The notes beneath the pieces are model-generated. The model did not search any database, was not told the DNA's origin, and saw nothing but the letters and a program-made list of their open reading frames with translations. A stretch of 32,033 bases of DNA from Acidocella sp. (lineage in GTDB: Bacteria; Pseudomonadota; Alphaproteobacteria; Acetobacterales; Acetobacteraceae): positions 1 through 32,033 of the forward strand of contig DAIDJU010000133.1 of NCBI GenBank assembly GCA_027451225.1, written 5' to 3'. This document shows, piece by piece, positions 20,124 to 28,649 of this stretch. Every line of letters starts with the position of its first letter. Position 1 is the first letter of the stretch. A program made the translations under genes and the position numbers.

Positions 20124-20383
20124 CTTTTTTACAAAAAACACGAAACACAAAATATTTTGCAGAATGTGGAAATAGCTCTGTTACGATGCTCTTTTGTTGG
20201 GGATAGATGCGATGCTCAAAAACGCCCTGCCCAACACTCCGTTCGCCCCCGCCAGTGCCAGACGGAGACACAGGTCAAACAAGGGTCAAATCTCAGCGGC
20301 AATCAACAGCATATGCATGCTCCCCCTTGCGCGCCCCACCCTCCAGTCCCGATATTACGGCCAGCAAGACAAGGAATATCGAC
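20124..20383 (+). other. Non-coding leader before adenine deaminase
   Basis: Between the transposase remnant and the deaminase the DNA is first AT-rich (20124-20200, possible promoter area) and then normal GC. Open frames run through it (for example ATG 20212 to 20505, with GGGGAT upstream) but resemble no family and overlap the deaminase start. Nothing else was recognised. Confidence 0.4.
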
Positions 20384-21409
20384 GTGCCCGCCACACAGAC
20401 GGATCTGGACCATTTCATCACCCATCTGCCCAAGGCGGAGTTGCATTTGCATATCGAGGGCTCACTGGAGCCCGAACTGATGTTTGCCCTGGCCAAGCGC
20501 AATAAACTGGACCTGCCGTTCAAATCGGTGGAGGAGGTTCGCGCGGCCTATAATTTCTCCAATCTGCAGGACTTCCTGGACATCTACTACGCCGGCGCGC
20601 AGGTACTGCGCACCGAGGAGGATTTCCGCGACCTCACCACCGCCTATTTCGACCGCGCCGCCGCCGATGGCGTGCTGCATGCCGAAATCTTCTTCGACCC
20701 GCAAACCCATACCGACCGCGGCCTGCCCGTCTCCGTGGCGATCGAGGGCATCCTGGCCGGACTCGCCGAGGCCAAGGCCAAGCACGGCATCACCTCCGAA
20801 CTGATCCTGTGCTTCCTGCGGCATCTGGACGAAGACGCCGCCTTCGCCACCTTCCGCGCCGCCGAGCCGTGGCTGAACCGCATCAAGGGCGTGGGGCTGG
20901 ATTCCTCGGAGAAGGGCCACCCGCCCAGCAAATTCGCCCGCGTGTTCGCCGCCGCTGGCGAGGCCGGGCTGAAGCGCGTGGCCCATGCGGGCGAGGAAGG
21001 CCCCGCCGCCTATGTGCGCGAGGCGCTGGACCTGCTGCATATCGACCGGCTGGACCACGGCAATCACGCGCTGGACGACGAGGCCCTGGTGCAAGAGCTG
21101 GTGGCCCGGCAGATGACGCTGACCGTCTGCCCGCTCTCCAACGTGCGGCTCTGCGTGGTGCCGGATATCGCCCAGCATCCCATCGACGCCATGCTGGCCA
21201 AGGGGCTGCGCGCCACGGTGAATTCCGATGACCCCGCCTATTTCGGCGGCTATGTCGGGGAAAATTTCAAGGCCGTGGCGCGGGGGCGCCAGCTCTCGCG
21301 CGAGCAGCTCGTCACTCTGGCGCGCAATAGCTTCCTCGGCGCGTTCCTCGACGACGCCGCCCGCCAGACCTACCTGAACAGGCTGGAGGCCTACGCCCAG
21401 GCGGGCTGA
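20384..21409 (+). CDS. Adenine deaminase of the adenosine deaminase family
   Basis: 341-residue zinc amidohydrolase. Metal and catalytic residues are H21 and H23 (HLHIEG), H201 and E204 (HAGEEGP), H225 (LDHGNH) and D282-D283 (NSDDPAYF). SLEPELMFALAKRN, FFDPQTHTDRG, GLDSSEKGHPPSKF and TVCPLSNVRLCV match bacterial adenine deaminases such as that of Pseudomonas rather than true adenosine deaminase, so the expected reaction is adenine to hypoxanthine plus ammonia in purine salvage. The start is GTG 20384 with AAGGA eight bases upstream, which gives the usual length; an ATG at 20207 would add 59 low-complexity residues. Convergent with the MarR gene, 10 bases apart. Confidence 0.88.
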   Translation: MPATQTDLDHFITHLPKAELHLHIEGSLEPELMFALAKRNKLDLPFKSVEEVRAAYNFSNLQDFLDIYYAGAQVLRTEEDFRDLTTAYFDRAAADGVLHAEIFFDPQTHTDRGLPVSVAIEGILAGLAEAKAKHGITSELILCFLRHLDEDAAFATFRAAEPWLNRIKGVGLDSSEKGHPPSKFARVFAAAGEAGLKRVAHAGEEGPAAYVREALDLLHIDRLDHGNHALDDEALVQELVARQMTLTVCPLSNVRLCVVPDIAQHPIDAMLAKGLRATVNSDDPAYFGGYVGENFKAVARGRQLSREQLVTLARNSFLGAFLDDAARQTYLNRLEAYAQAG

Positions 21410-21419
21410 GGCCCGCCTC

Positions 21420-21929
21420 CTACTCCGGCAGCTCCTCGTCCTCGTCGCCCAGATCGATCTGCTTCATGTTATTGAGCAGCTTGATCATGTAATGCAGGGC
21501 GTGGGTCATGTCGCCGATGGAGAACTCCTTCAGCGCCTGATCGTAATAAGCGTGGATTTTGGGCTGGGCATGGCTGGTCCAGATCTCCCGGCCGAAATGG
21601 GTGATCTGCACGATGCGCGAGCGGCGGTCCCGCACATCAGGGCCGATACGGATATGCCCGGCGGCTTCCATGCGCTTGAGCACGCCGGAGAGATTCTGGC
21701 GGCTGACCAGCAGGTAGCGCGAGAGTTCCGTCACCGCCATGCCGTCCTCCGCGCTGGGGCGCGAGAGCGCGCCCATCACCGCCCATTGCTGGGTTGTCAG
21801 CCCTTCCTCCTGCACTGCCCTGGTGCCGGTCTTATGCAACATATTTGCGCATTGGTAGAGCCGGAAGAAGAAGCGGTTGGCCAGTTCCAGGCGGGCGGCG
21901 GCGGCGGCTTTGTCAGTCAATTCGTTCAT
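21420..21929 (-). CDS. badR: MarR-family regulator, BadR-like
   Basis: 169-residue winged-helix regulator. The core VQEEGLTTQQWAVMGALSRP, then VTELSRYLLVSRQNLSGVLKRMEAAGHI and DVRDRRSRIVQI, is a complete MarR DNA-binding domain with wing. ANMLHKTGTRAVQEEGLTTQQWAV and LHYMIKLLNNMK look like BadR of Rhodopseudomonas, which represses bad genes and responds to a 2-ketocyclohexanecarboxyl-CoA intermediate. Divergence from badH supports this. ATG 21929 removes a non-conserved 65-residue extension. Ribosome-binding site weak. The C-terminus is acidic (GDEDEELPE). Confidence 0.82.
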   Translation of the reverse strand: MNELTDKAAAAARLELANRFFFRLYQCANMLHKTGTRAVQEEGLTTQQWAVMGALSRPSAEDGMAVTELSRYLLVSRQNLSGVLKRMEAAGHIRIGPDVRDRRSRIVQITHFGREIWTSHAQPKIHAYYDQALKEFSIGDMTHALHYMIKLLNNMKQIDLGDEDEELPE

Positions 21930-22135
21930 TTTTCGGGTTGGCAATCCATTTAACAAACTCCTTTTGGCGGAAAAAATCCGGCCTGGGTAGCTTTTTCTTT
22001 TTCCCGCTAAAATAGGGAATTCCGCCTTTATTTGGCACATCCCCGGCAACCCGCAAGAGGCAAAGCGCCCGCGCGCGCCGGGAATTTCGGCAATCAGACC
22101 AGGACATTGCGCCCGGCGCCTCAATTTAGTCAGCC

Positions 22136-22155
22136 TTACTCACGTTTATAAGTAA
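22136..22155. promoter_or_regulatory. Inverted repeat next to the badH promoter, candidate MarR operator
   Basis: TTACT (22136-22140) and AGTAA (22151-22155) form an inverted repeat with a 10-base spacer, in the badR-badH intergenic region and ending five bases before the predicted -35. The spacing suits a MarR dimer. The rest of the gap 21930-22135 shows no gene; it has AT-rich runs at 21980-22020. Confidence 0.4.
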
Positions 22156-22160
22156 ATATA

Positions 22161-22189
22161 TTGACGTATTTTTCCGAAAAGCTTATGTA
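22161..22189 (+). promoter_or_regulatory. Predicted badH promoter
   Basis: TTGACG (22161-22166) with a 17-base spacer to TATGTA (22184-22189). The -35 matches 5 of 6 bases and the -10 3 of 6. It is followed 38 bases later by the badH ATG and directly preceded by the inverted repeat. Confidence 0.45.
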
Positions 22190-22227
22190 TGGCGGCATAA
22201 ACGCACAACACTTTCCGGGAGCAGGAA

Positions 22228-22995
22228 ATGGACAGTCTTAAGGGCAAAACCGTCATCGTGACGGGTGGCGGCGGCGGTATTGGCGGGGCGACCAGCCGGC
22301 TGTTCGGCACGCGCGGCGCCAAGGTGGCGGTGTTCGACATGAACCTGGAAGCCGCCGAGAAAGTGGCGGCGGACATCGTGGCCCAGGGCGGCATTGCCCT
22401 CGCCTTCAAAGCCGACATCACCAACCGCGCCGCGGTGGACGAAGCCGTGGCCGCCACCGAGGCGAAGCTCGGGCCGATCGACGTGCTGGTGAACAATGCC
22501 GGGTGGGACATCTTCAAGCCCTTCACCCAGACCGTGCCCAATGAGTGGGACAAGCTGATCGCCATCAACCTGACCGGCGCGCTGCACATGCACCACGCCG
22601 TGCTGCCGGGCATGGCCGCGCGCAAATACGGGCGCATCGTCAACATCGCGTCGGACGCCGCGCGCGTCGGCTCCTCGGGCGAGGCGGTGTACGCAGCCTG
22701 CAAAGGCGGGCTTGTGGCGCTCACCAAAACCCTGGCGCGCGAACATGCCCGCCACGGCATCACGCTCAACGTCGTCTGCCCCGGCCCCACGGACACCGCC
22801 CTGCTCGCCGGCGTGGCGGAAGGCGCCTCGAACCCCGAGAAGCTGATCGAGGCCTTCACCCGCGCCATTCCGCTGGGCCGCCTTGGCCAGCCGGACGATC
22901 TTGCCAAGGCCATCGTGTTCTTTGGCTCGGACGAAGCCGCCTTCATCACCGGCCAGGTGCTGAGCGTCTCCGGCGGCCTGACGATGAACGGCTAA
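22228..22995 (+). CDS. badH: 2-hydroxycyclohexanecarboxyl-CoA dehydrogenase BadH
   Basis: 255-residue short-chain dehydrogenase that oxidises 2-hydroxycyclohexanecarboxyl-CoA to the 2-keto form with NAD. The cofactor loop TGGGGGIGG is at 12-20, NNAG at 89-92, and the catalytic triad S142, Y155 and K159 (YAACK). The segments NNAGWDIFKPFT, ALHMHHAVLPGM, ASDAARVGSSGEAVYAACKGG and ITGQVLSVSGGLTMNG look nearly identical to Rhodopseudomonas BadH as I recall it. GGGAG and AGGAA precede the ATG. First gene of the cluster, 15 bases before badI. Confidence 0.93.
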   Translation: MDSLKGKTVIVTGGGGGIGGATSRLFGTRGAKVAVFDMNLEAAEKVAADIVAQGGIALAFKADITNRAAVDEAVAATEAKLGPIDVLVNNAGWDIFKPFTQTVPNEWDKLIAINLTGALHMHHAVLPGMAARKYGRIVNIASDAARVGSSGEAVYAACKGGLVALTKTLAREHARHGITLNVVCPGPTDTALLAGVAEGASNPEKLIEAFTRAIPLGRLGQPDDLAKAIVFFGSDEAAFITGQVLSVSGGLTMNG

Positions 22996-23010
22996 TCAGA
23001 GGAAACAACC

Positions 23011-23793
23011 ATGAGCTACGAAGATATTCTCTACGAGGTCCGCAATGGCGTGGCCTGGATCATCATCAACCGCCCGGAGAAGATGAACGCCTTCCGCGGC
23101 ACCACCTGCGACGAGATCATCAAGGCGATGAACCGTGCCGGGTATGACAAATCCATCGGCGCCATCGTGCTCACCGGTGCTGGGGAGAAAGCCTTCTGCA
23201 CCGGCGGCGACCAATCCGCCCATGACGGCAATTACGATGGCCGTGGCACAATCGGCCTGCCGATGGAAGAACTGCACACCGCCATCCGCGATGTGCCCAA
23301 GCCGGTGATCGCCCGCGTGCAGGGCTACGCCATTGGCGGCGGCAATGTGCTGGCGACGATCTGCGATCTGACGATCTGCTCCGAGAAAGCGATTTTCGGG
23401 CAGGTTGGGCCGAAGATGGGCTCCGTTGACCCCGGTTACGGCACCGCCTTCCTCGCCCGCGTGGTGGGGGAGAAAAAGGCGCGCGAGATCTGGTATATGT
23501 GCCGCCGCTATTCGGGCAAGGAAGCCGAGGCGATGGGCCTCGCCAATCTCTGCGTGCCGCATGAGCAGTTGGACGAAGAAGTGCAGAAATGGGGCGAGGA
23601 GTTGTGCGAGCGCTCTCCCACCGCGCTCGCCATCGCCAAGCGCAGCTTCAACATGGATACCGCGCATCAGGCGGGCATCGCGGGCTTGGGCATGTATGCG
23701 CTGAAGCTTTATTACGATACCGACGAATCCCGCGAAGGCGTGAATGCGCTGAAGGAAAAGCGCAAACCTGAATTCCGTAAGTTCGCGAAGTAA
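23011..23793 (+). CDS. badI: 2-ketocyclohexanecarboxyl-CoA hydrolase BadI (ring cleavage)
   Basis: 260-residue crotonase-superfamily enzyme that opens the ring of 2-ketocyclohexanecarboxyl-CoA by hydrolysis, giving pimeloyl-CoA. It has the crotonase CoA and oxyanion elements (AFCTGGDQS at 62-69, AIGGGNVLATICD at 107-119) and the MenB-like GPKMGSVDPGYG at 133-144 with D140, which sets ring-cleaving and ring-forming members apart from hydratases. NYDGRGTIGLPMEELHTAI and KRSFNMDTAHQAGIAG match BadI. AGAGGAAA lies before the ATG. Confidence 0.93.
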   Translation: MSYEDILYEVRNGVAWIIINRPEKMNAFRGTTCDEIIKAMNRAGYDKSIGAIVLTGAGEKAFCTGGDQSAHDGNYDGRGTIGLPMEELHTAIRDVPKPVIARVQGYAIGGGNVLATICDLTICSEKAIFGQVGPKMGSVDPGYGTAFLARVVGEKKAREIWYMCRRYSGKEAEAMGLANLCVPHEQLDEEVQKWGEELCERSPTALAIAKRSFNMDTAHQAGIAGLGMYALKLYYDTDESREGVNALKEKRKPEFRKFAK

Positions 23794-23806
23794 GCGAGGC
23801 GTGGCG

Positions 23807-24958
23807 ATGAATCCGTATATCACCGAAGAACTTGAGGCCCTGGCCGAGCAGGTACGCCGCTTCGCGACAGACCGCGTGGCGCCGGGCTTTCTGGAACGCG
23901 ACAAAACCCGCGTGCTGGACCGCACGCTGATGCGCGAGATGGGGGAGATGGGGTTCATCGCCCCCGAGCTGCCGGAGGCATATGGCGGGCTGGGGATGAG
24001 CCGCATCGCCGCCGGCGTGATCCATGAGGAAATCGCCCGCGCCGATCTCTCCATCTCCTATATCAACCTGCTCGCCTCGCTGAACGGGCAGATTCTGGCG
24101 GAGCATGGACTGCCGGAAGTGGCTGGCCCATGGCTGCAAAAGCTCATCGCGGGCGAGGCGCTGTTCGCCATCGCGCTGACCGAGCCACGTGGCGGGTCGG
24201 ATGCCGCCAATCTGCGCCTGCGCGTGGAGCGCGATGGCGACTATTACGTGCTTAACGGCGAGAAAACCTCGATCTCCGCCGCCGATCAGGCCGATGCCGC
24301 CGTCGTGTTCGGGCGTACCGGCACGGTGGAATCCGGCGCGCATGGCGTAACGGCGCTGCTGGTGCCAATGGATTTGCCCGGCATCACCCGCAATCGGTTC
24401 GACTGCCACGGCCAGCGCGCCATCGGCCGCGGCTCGATCTTCTTCGAGAATGTCCGCGTGCCGGTGGACCATCGCCTCGGCGCTGAGAACAAAGGCTTCG
24501 TGCAGGTGATGCAGGGCTTCGACTTCTCGCGCGCGCTCATCGGCTTGCAGGTGCTGTCCGTCGCCCGCATCGCCCTTGAGGAAACATGGGAATACGTCGC
24601 CCAGCGCGAGGCTTTTGGCAAACCTCTGGCTGCGTTCCAGGGGGTTTCCCACCCGCTGGCGGATTTCGAAACGCAGGTCGAGGCCGCGCGGCTGCTCTGT
24701 TTGCAGACGCTTTGGCTGAAGGACAAGCATCTGCCACACACCGCCGAGGCCGCGATGTGCAAATGGTGGGGGCCGAAACTGGCTTACGACGTGATCCACC
24801 AATGCCTGCTCTGCTTCGGCCATGGCGGTTACGACCGCGGCGTGATGGAGCAACGCCTGCGCGACGTTCTGGGCTTCCAGATCGGCGACGGCACGGCGCA
24901 GATCATGAAGACGATTATTGCCCGCACCCGCGCGGGGCGGCAGGCTGTTCCCGCCTGA
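23807..24958 (+). CDS. aliB: Cyclohexanecarboxyl-CoA dehydrogenase AliB
   Basis: 383-residue FAD acyl-CoA dehydrogenase expected to form cyclohex-1-ene-1-carboxyl-CoA. The flavin-contact segments FAIALTEPRGGSDA and EKTSISAADQADAAV are present, as is GRGSIFFENVRVP. Where many acyl-CoA dehydrogenases carry the catalytic Glu (YEGT), this one has D361 in IGDGTAQIMK. ATG 23807 follows GAGG by seven bases; GTG 23801 is the alternative. It lies 13 bases after badI. Electrons should pass to ETF, whose beta gene begins at 31893. Confidence 0.9.
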   Translation: MNPYITEELEALAEQVRRFATDRVAPGFLERDKTRVLDRTLMREMGEMGFIAPELPEAYGGLGMSRIAAGVIHEEIARADLSISYINLLASLNGQILAEHGLPEVAGPWLQKLIAGEALFAIALTEPRGGSDAANLRLRVERDGDYYVLNGEKTSISAADQADAAVVFGRTGTVESGAHGVTALLVPMDLPGITRNRFDCHGQRAIGRGSIFFENVRVPVDHRLGAENKGFVQVMQGFDFSRALIGLQVLSVARIALEETWEYVAQREAFGKPLAAFQGVSHPLADFETQVEAARLLCLQTLWLKDKHLPHTAEAAMCKWWGPKLAYDVIHQCLLCFGHGGYDRGVMEQRLRDVLGFQIGDGTAQIMKTIIARTRAGRQAVPA

Positions 24959-25014
24959 AGCGAAACAAGGCAAGACAAGAACAATAAGAACCGTGACAAC
25001 GAGGAAAATGTTCC

Positions 25015-26676
25015 ATGCAGTTTGATGCTGTATTACTGCCGCCCCGCCGTGCCGCCATGGTCGCCCAAGGCCATTGGCGCGACCGCACCATCAACGACGC
25101 GCTTGACGACTGCCTGCGCGCCTGCCCGGACAAAGTGGCGCTTACCGCCTACCGGGTGGAAACCGGAGACGTAAAACGCTTCACCTATGCCGAGATGGCG
25201 CGCATGTCGGACCGCATCGCGGTTGGGCTTTCGCGGCTTGGTATCGGCAAGAATGATGTCGTAGCCTGCCAGCTCCCGAATTGGTGGCAGCTCTCGCTGC
25301 TCTATCTTGCCTGCTCGCGCATCGGCGCGGTGATCAACCCGCTCATGCATATCTTCCGCGAGCGTGAGCTGCTCTACATGCTCGGCCATGCTGAAACGAA
25401 GCTGTTCATCGTGCCCAGCCGGTTCCGTAATTTCGATTACGAGGCCATGGCCAAGGGGTTGCAGGCGGAACTCCCCACGCTACGCCAAATCGTGGTGGTG
25501 GATGGCGAAGGAACTAACAGCTTCGAGGCTCTGCTGAGCGGCCCGGCCTGGGAGAACGAGCCAGACGCCGCAGAGATCCTCACCACCCATCGCCCCACCG
25601 GTGATGACATCACGCAGTTGCTTTACACCTCGGGCACCACGGGACAGCCAAAAGGTGTGATGCACAGCGCCAATACGCTGACCTCCAATATCATCCCCTA
25701 TGCGGAACGGCTACACCTGGGGGCAGATGACATCATCCTCATGGCCTCGCCGATGGCGCACCAGACCGGTTTCACCTATGGGCTGATGATGCCGATCATC
25801 CTGCATGCCAGCGCGGTGCTGCAGGATATCTGGCAGGTGACGAAAGCGGTGGACGTCATCCGCACCGAGCATGTCACCTTCACCATGGCCTCCACACCGT
25901 TCCTTACAGACCTGACCCGTGAAGTCTCGGAAAGCGGAAAAGACGTGCAGTCGCTGCGCAGCTTCCTCTGTGCTGGCGCGCCGATTCCGAGCCCGCTTGT
26001 AGCGCAAGCGCAAAAAGTTCTGGGGCTGAAAATCGTCTCTGCCTGGGGGATGACCGAGAACGGCGCGGTAACGCTGACCAGCCTCGACGACGATGACGAA
26101 CGCGCCATCAACACCGATGGCAAACCGCTTCCAGGCGTGGAGATCAAAACTGTTGATGCCACCGGCGCACCAGTCCCCGCCGGCACCGAGGGAAAACTCC
26201 TGGTTCGCGCCTGCTCGAATTTCGGCGGCTATCTCAAATCTCCGCATCTCAACGCCACGGATACGGAAGGCTGGTTCGATAGCGGCGATCTCGCGCGGGT
26301 GGATGAGCGCGGCTATATCCGCATTACCGGGCGTAGCAAGGATGTGATCATCCGTGGCGGCGAGAATATTCCTGTCGTCGAGATTGAGGCTTTGCTCTAC
26401 AACCATCCAAGCATCGCTGCTGTCGCGATCGTCGGCTATGAGGACGCGCGCATGGGTGAGCGGGCCTGCGCCTTCGTAGTTCAGCACCCCGGCCAACCAA
26501 AGCTGACACTGGCGGACATCACCACCTATCTGCGCGAAAAGAAAGTCGCCATGCAGTACATTCCGGAGCGTTTGGAATTGCTGGACACCATGCCCGCGAC
26601 GCCTTCAGGTAAGATTCAGAAATTCAAGGTCCGCGAAGTGCTGCGCCAACGCCTGGCCGCGGAACAGGCAAGCTGA
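25015..26676 (+). CDS. aliA: Cyclohexanecarboxylate-CoA ligase AliA
   Basis: 553-residue adenylate-forming acyl-CoA synthetase that activates the ring acid with ATP and CoA, the entry step of the pathway. AMP-binding P-loop TSGTTGQPKG is at 205-214; the later motifs SAWGMTENG, GWFDSGDLARVDERGYIRITGRSKDVIIRGGENI and the adenylation lysine K533 in PSGK are intact. GAGGA (25001-25005) lies nine bases before the ATG. A 56-base gap separates it from aliB. The assignment rests on family pattern plus the surrounding badHIK and aliB genes. Third-position A/T is more common here than in badHI. Confidence 0.88.
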   Translation: MQFDAVLLPPRRAAMVAQGHWRDRTINDALDDCLRACPDKVALTAYRVETGDVKRFTYAEMARMSDRIAVGLSRLGIGKNDVVACQLPNWWQLSLLYLACSRIGAVINPLMHIFRERELLYMLGHAETKLFIVPSRFRNFDYEAMAKGLQAELPTLRQIVVVDGEGTNSFEALLSGPAWENEPDAAEILTTHRPTGDDITQLLYTSGTTGQPKGVMHSANTLTSNIIPYAERLHLGADDIILMASPMAHQTGFTYGLMMPIILHASAVLQDIWQVTKAVDVIRTEHVTFTMASTPFLTDLTREVSESGKDVQSLRSFLCAGAPIPSPLVAQAQKVLGLKIVSAWGMTENGAVTLTSLDDDDERAINTDGKPLPGVEIKTVDATGAPVPAGTEGKLLVRACSNFGGYLKSPHLNATDTEGWFDSGDLARVDERGYIRITGRSKDVIIRGGENIPVVEIEALLYNHPSIAAVAIVGYEDARMGERACAFVVQHPGQPKLTLADITTYLREKKVAMQYIPERLELLDTMPATPSGKIQKFKVREVLRQRLAAEQAS

Positions 26677-26690
26677 GGGGAGAACAACCA

Positions 26691-27461
26691 ATGTCTGAAG
26701 TGCTGATCCGTACCGAAGGACGCGTTGGGGTGATTACCCTGAACCGCCCTGCACAGATGAACGCCCTAAACAGCGCGCTGATGGATGCGCTCGGCGCGGC
26801 ACTGCTAGAATTCGACGCCACCCCGGAGATTGGGGCCATCGTCATCACGGGGAATGAGAAAGCCTTCGCCGCTGGCGCGGACATCGCCGAGATCGCTGAT
26901 TTTTCCTATAATGATGTTTACGCCAACAGCTTCATCACGCGCAATTGGGAGACCATCCGCCAGGTCCGCAAGCCGGTTTTAGCGGCGGTCGCGGGCGTGG
27001 CGCTGGGTGGCGGATGCGAGCTGGCGCTAGCCTGCGACATCATCATTGCCGCCTCTTCCGCACGCTTTGGCCTGCCGGAGATCAAGCTCGCCTTACTGCC
27101 CGGTGCGGGCGGCACGCAGCGCCTGCCGCGCGCCATCGGCAAGGCCAAGGCGATGGATATGTGCCTCTCCGCGCGGTTGATGGACGCAGAGGAAGCCGAG
27201 CGCAGCGGTCTCGTCTCCCGTGTTGTGCCGGAAGCCGAGCTTTTGACACAAACCTTGGCTCTGGCGGCAAAGATCGCCTCCTTCTCCCTGCCCGCGCTGA
27301 TGGTGGTAAAGGAAGCCGTGAACCGCGCCTATGAGAGCAGCCTTGCCGAGGGCATTCTGTTCGAACGGCGCGAACTCTACGCCCGCTTCGCCAGCGAGGA
27401 TGCCCGCGAAGGCATGCATGCCTTCCTGCAGAAGCGCCCTGCCAATTTCACACATCGCTAA
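26691..27461 (+). CDS. badK: Cyclohex-1-ene-1-carboxyl-CoA hydratase BadK
   Basis: 256-residue enoyl-CoA hydratase that adds water to cyclohex-1-ene-1-carboxyl-CoA to give the BadH substrate. Both catalytic glutamates are present: E110 (LGGGCELALACD) and E130 (GLPEIKLALLPGAGGTQRLPR). FAAGADIAEI forms the oxyanion region. SFITRNWETIRQVRKPVLAAVAG and LAEGILFERRELYARFAS closely match Rhodopseudomonas BadK. GAGGGGAG precedes the ATG, 14 bases after aliA. Confidence 0.92.
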   Translation: MSEVLIRTEGRVGVITLNRPAQMNALNSALMDALGAALLEFDATPEIGAIVITGNEKAFAAGADIAEIADFSYNDVYANSFITRNWETIRQVRKPVLAAVAGVALGGGCELALACDIIIAASSARFGLPEIKLALLPGAGGTQRLPRAIGKAKAMDMCLSARLMDAEEAERSGLVSRVVPEAELLTQTLALAAKIASFSLPALMVVKEAVNRAYESSLAEGILFERRELYARFASEDAREGMHAFLQKRPANFTHR

Positions 27462-27481
27462 AATTTTTCAGGATTAAGATT

Positions 27482-28642
27482 ATGGCCCTGGACACTGAAT
27501 CATTTGAAATCCTGCTGGATACGGTACGGCGCTTCATCCGCGAGCGGCTGGTTCCAGCGGAGAACTACGTTGAGGAACATGACGAAGTTCCGCAGAACAT
27601 CGTACAGGAGATGAAGGAGATCGGCCTGTTCGGGCTCTCCATCCCCGAGGAATATGGCGGCATCGGGCTCTCCATGAGCCAGGAATGCCAGGTCGCGTTC
27701 GAACTTGGCCGCACCGCCCTTGCCTTCCGTTCGGTATTCGGCACAAATGTCGGCATCGGCTCGCAGGGCATCCTCATGGATGGCACTTATGAACAGAAGC
27801 AGGACATCCTGCCACGCGTGGCCAGCGGCGAGTTGGTCATGTCCTTCGCACTCACCGAGCCCGATGCAGGTTCGGACGCAGCTTCTTTAAAAACACGTGC
27901 TGAGCTTGATGGCGATCATTACGTTCTCAATGGCACCAAGCGGTTCATCACCAACGCACCGCGCGCGGGCGCCTTCACGCTGATGGCGCGCACCGGCGGG
28001 CCCGGCGCCTCAGGAGTTTCCGCGTTTATCGTTCCGGCCGACACGCCCGGCCTGCGCCTGGGCAAGCCCGATAAGAAAATGGGACAGCGCGGCACCAAAA
28101 CCTGCGACGTGATTCTGGAAGATGCGCGCGTGCCTGCCGCCAACATCATTGGCGGCGTGGCTGGTCAGGGCTTCAAGACCGCCATGAAGGTTCTGGACCG
28201 CGGCCGCCTGCATATCTCTGCTGTTTCCTGCGGCACGGCACAGCGTATTATCGAAGAGTCCGCCAGCTATGCGCGTGAACGAAAACAGTTCGGCAAAGCA
28301 ATTGGTGAGTTTCAGCTGATCCAAGCCATGCTCGCCGACTCCCAGGCTGAGATGTTGGCAGGGTGGGCGCTGGTGCAGGATGTAACCCGCCGCTTCGACC
28401 TCAAGCCCCCGCATATGAGCGACCCGGATGTAAGCATGCGCGCCTCCTGCGCCAAAATGTTCTGCACAGAAATGGTCGGCCGCGTGGCTGACCGTGGCGT
28501 ACAGATCCATGGTGGTTCCGGCTATATCAATGAATATAAGGTAGAGCGTTTCTACCGCGATGTCCGTCTGCTGCGGCTCTATGAAGGCACCACGCAGATC
28601 CAGCAACTCATCATCGGGCGCGAAGTTCTGCGCGCGGGCTGA
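27482..28642 (+). CDS. Acyl-CoA dehydrogenase, probably for pimeloyl-CoA
   Basis: 386-residue FAD acyl-CoA dehydrogenase. It has SFALTEPDAGSDAASL, the flavin segment KRFITNAPRAGAFTLMA, IHGGSGYINEYKVERFYRD and the catalytic E368 in YEGTTQIQ. Its place after the ring-cleavage genes and before the hydratase/dehydrogenase and thiolase points to pimeloyl-CoA, the BadI product. Rhodopseudomonas uses a two-gene PimC/PimD enzyme; here only one gene is seen. It lacks the C-terminal pattern of glutaryl-CoA dehydrogenase. AGGA precedes ATG 27482 by eight bases. Confidence 0.85.
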   Translation: MALDTESFEILLDTVRRFIRERLVPAENYVEEHDEVPQNIVQEMKEIGLFGLSIPEEYGGIGLSMSQECQVAFELGRTALAFRSVFGTNVGIGSQGILMDGTYEQKQDILPRVASGELVMSFALTEPDAGSDAASLKTRAELDGDHYVLNGTKRFITNAPRAGAFTLMARTGGPGASGVSAFIVPADTPGLRLGKPDKKMGQRGTKTCDVILEDARVPAANIIGGVAGQGFKTAMKVLDRGRLHISAVSCGTAQRIIEESASYARERKQFGKAIGEFQLIQAMLADSQAEMLAGWALVQDVTRRFDLKPPHMSDPDVSMRASCAKMFCTEMVGRVADRGVQIHGGSGYINEYKVERFYRDVRLLRLYEGTTQIQQLIIGREVLRAG

Positions 28643-28649
28643 AACCATC

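Noticed and set aside
20194-20505. Small open frame ahead of adenine deaminase, with ATG at 20212
   Set aside because: It has a weak ribosome-binding site, but no recognisable family, and it overlaps the deaminase start in another frame.
27482-28642. Glutaryl-CoA dehydrogenase as identity of the second acyl-CoA dehydrogenase
   Set aside because: The C-terminus YEGTTQIQQLIIG differs from the YEGTHDIHALILG pattern of that enzyme.
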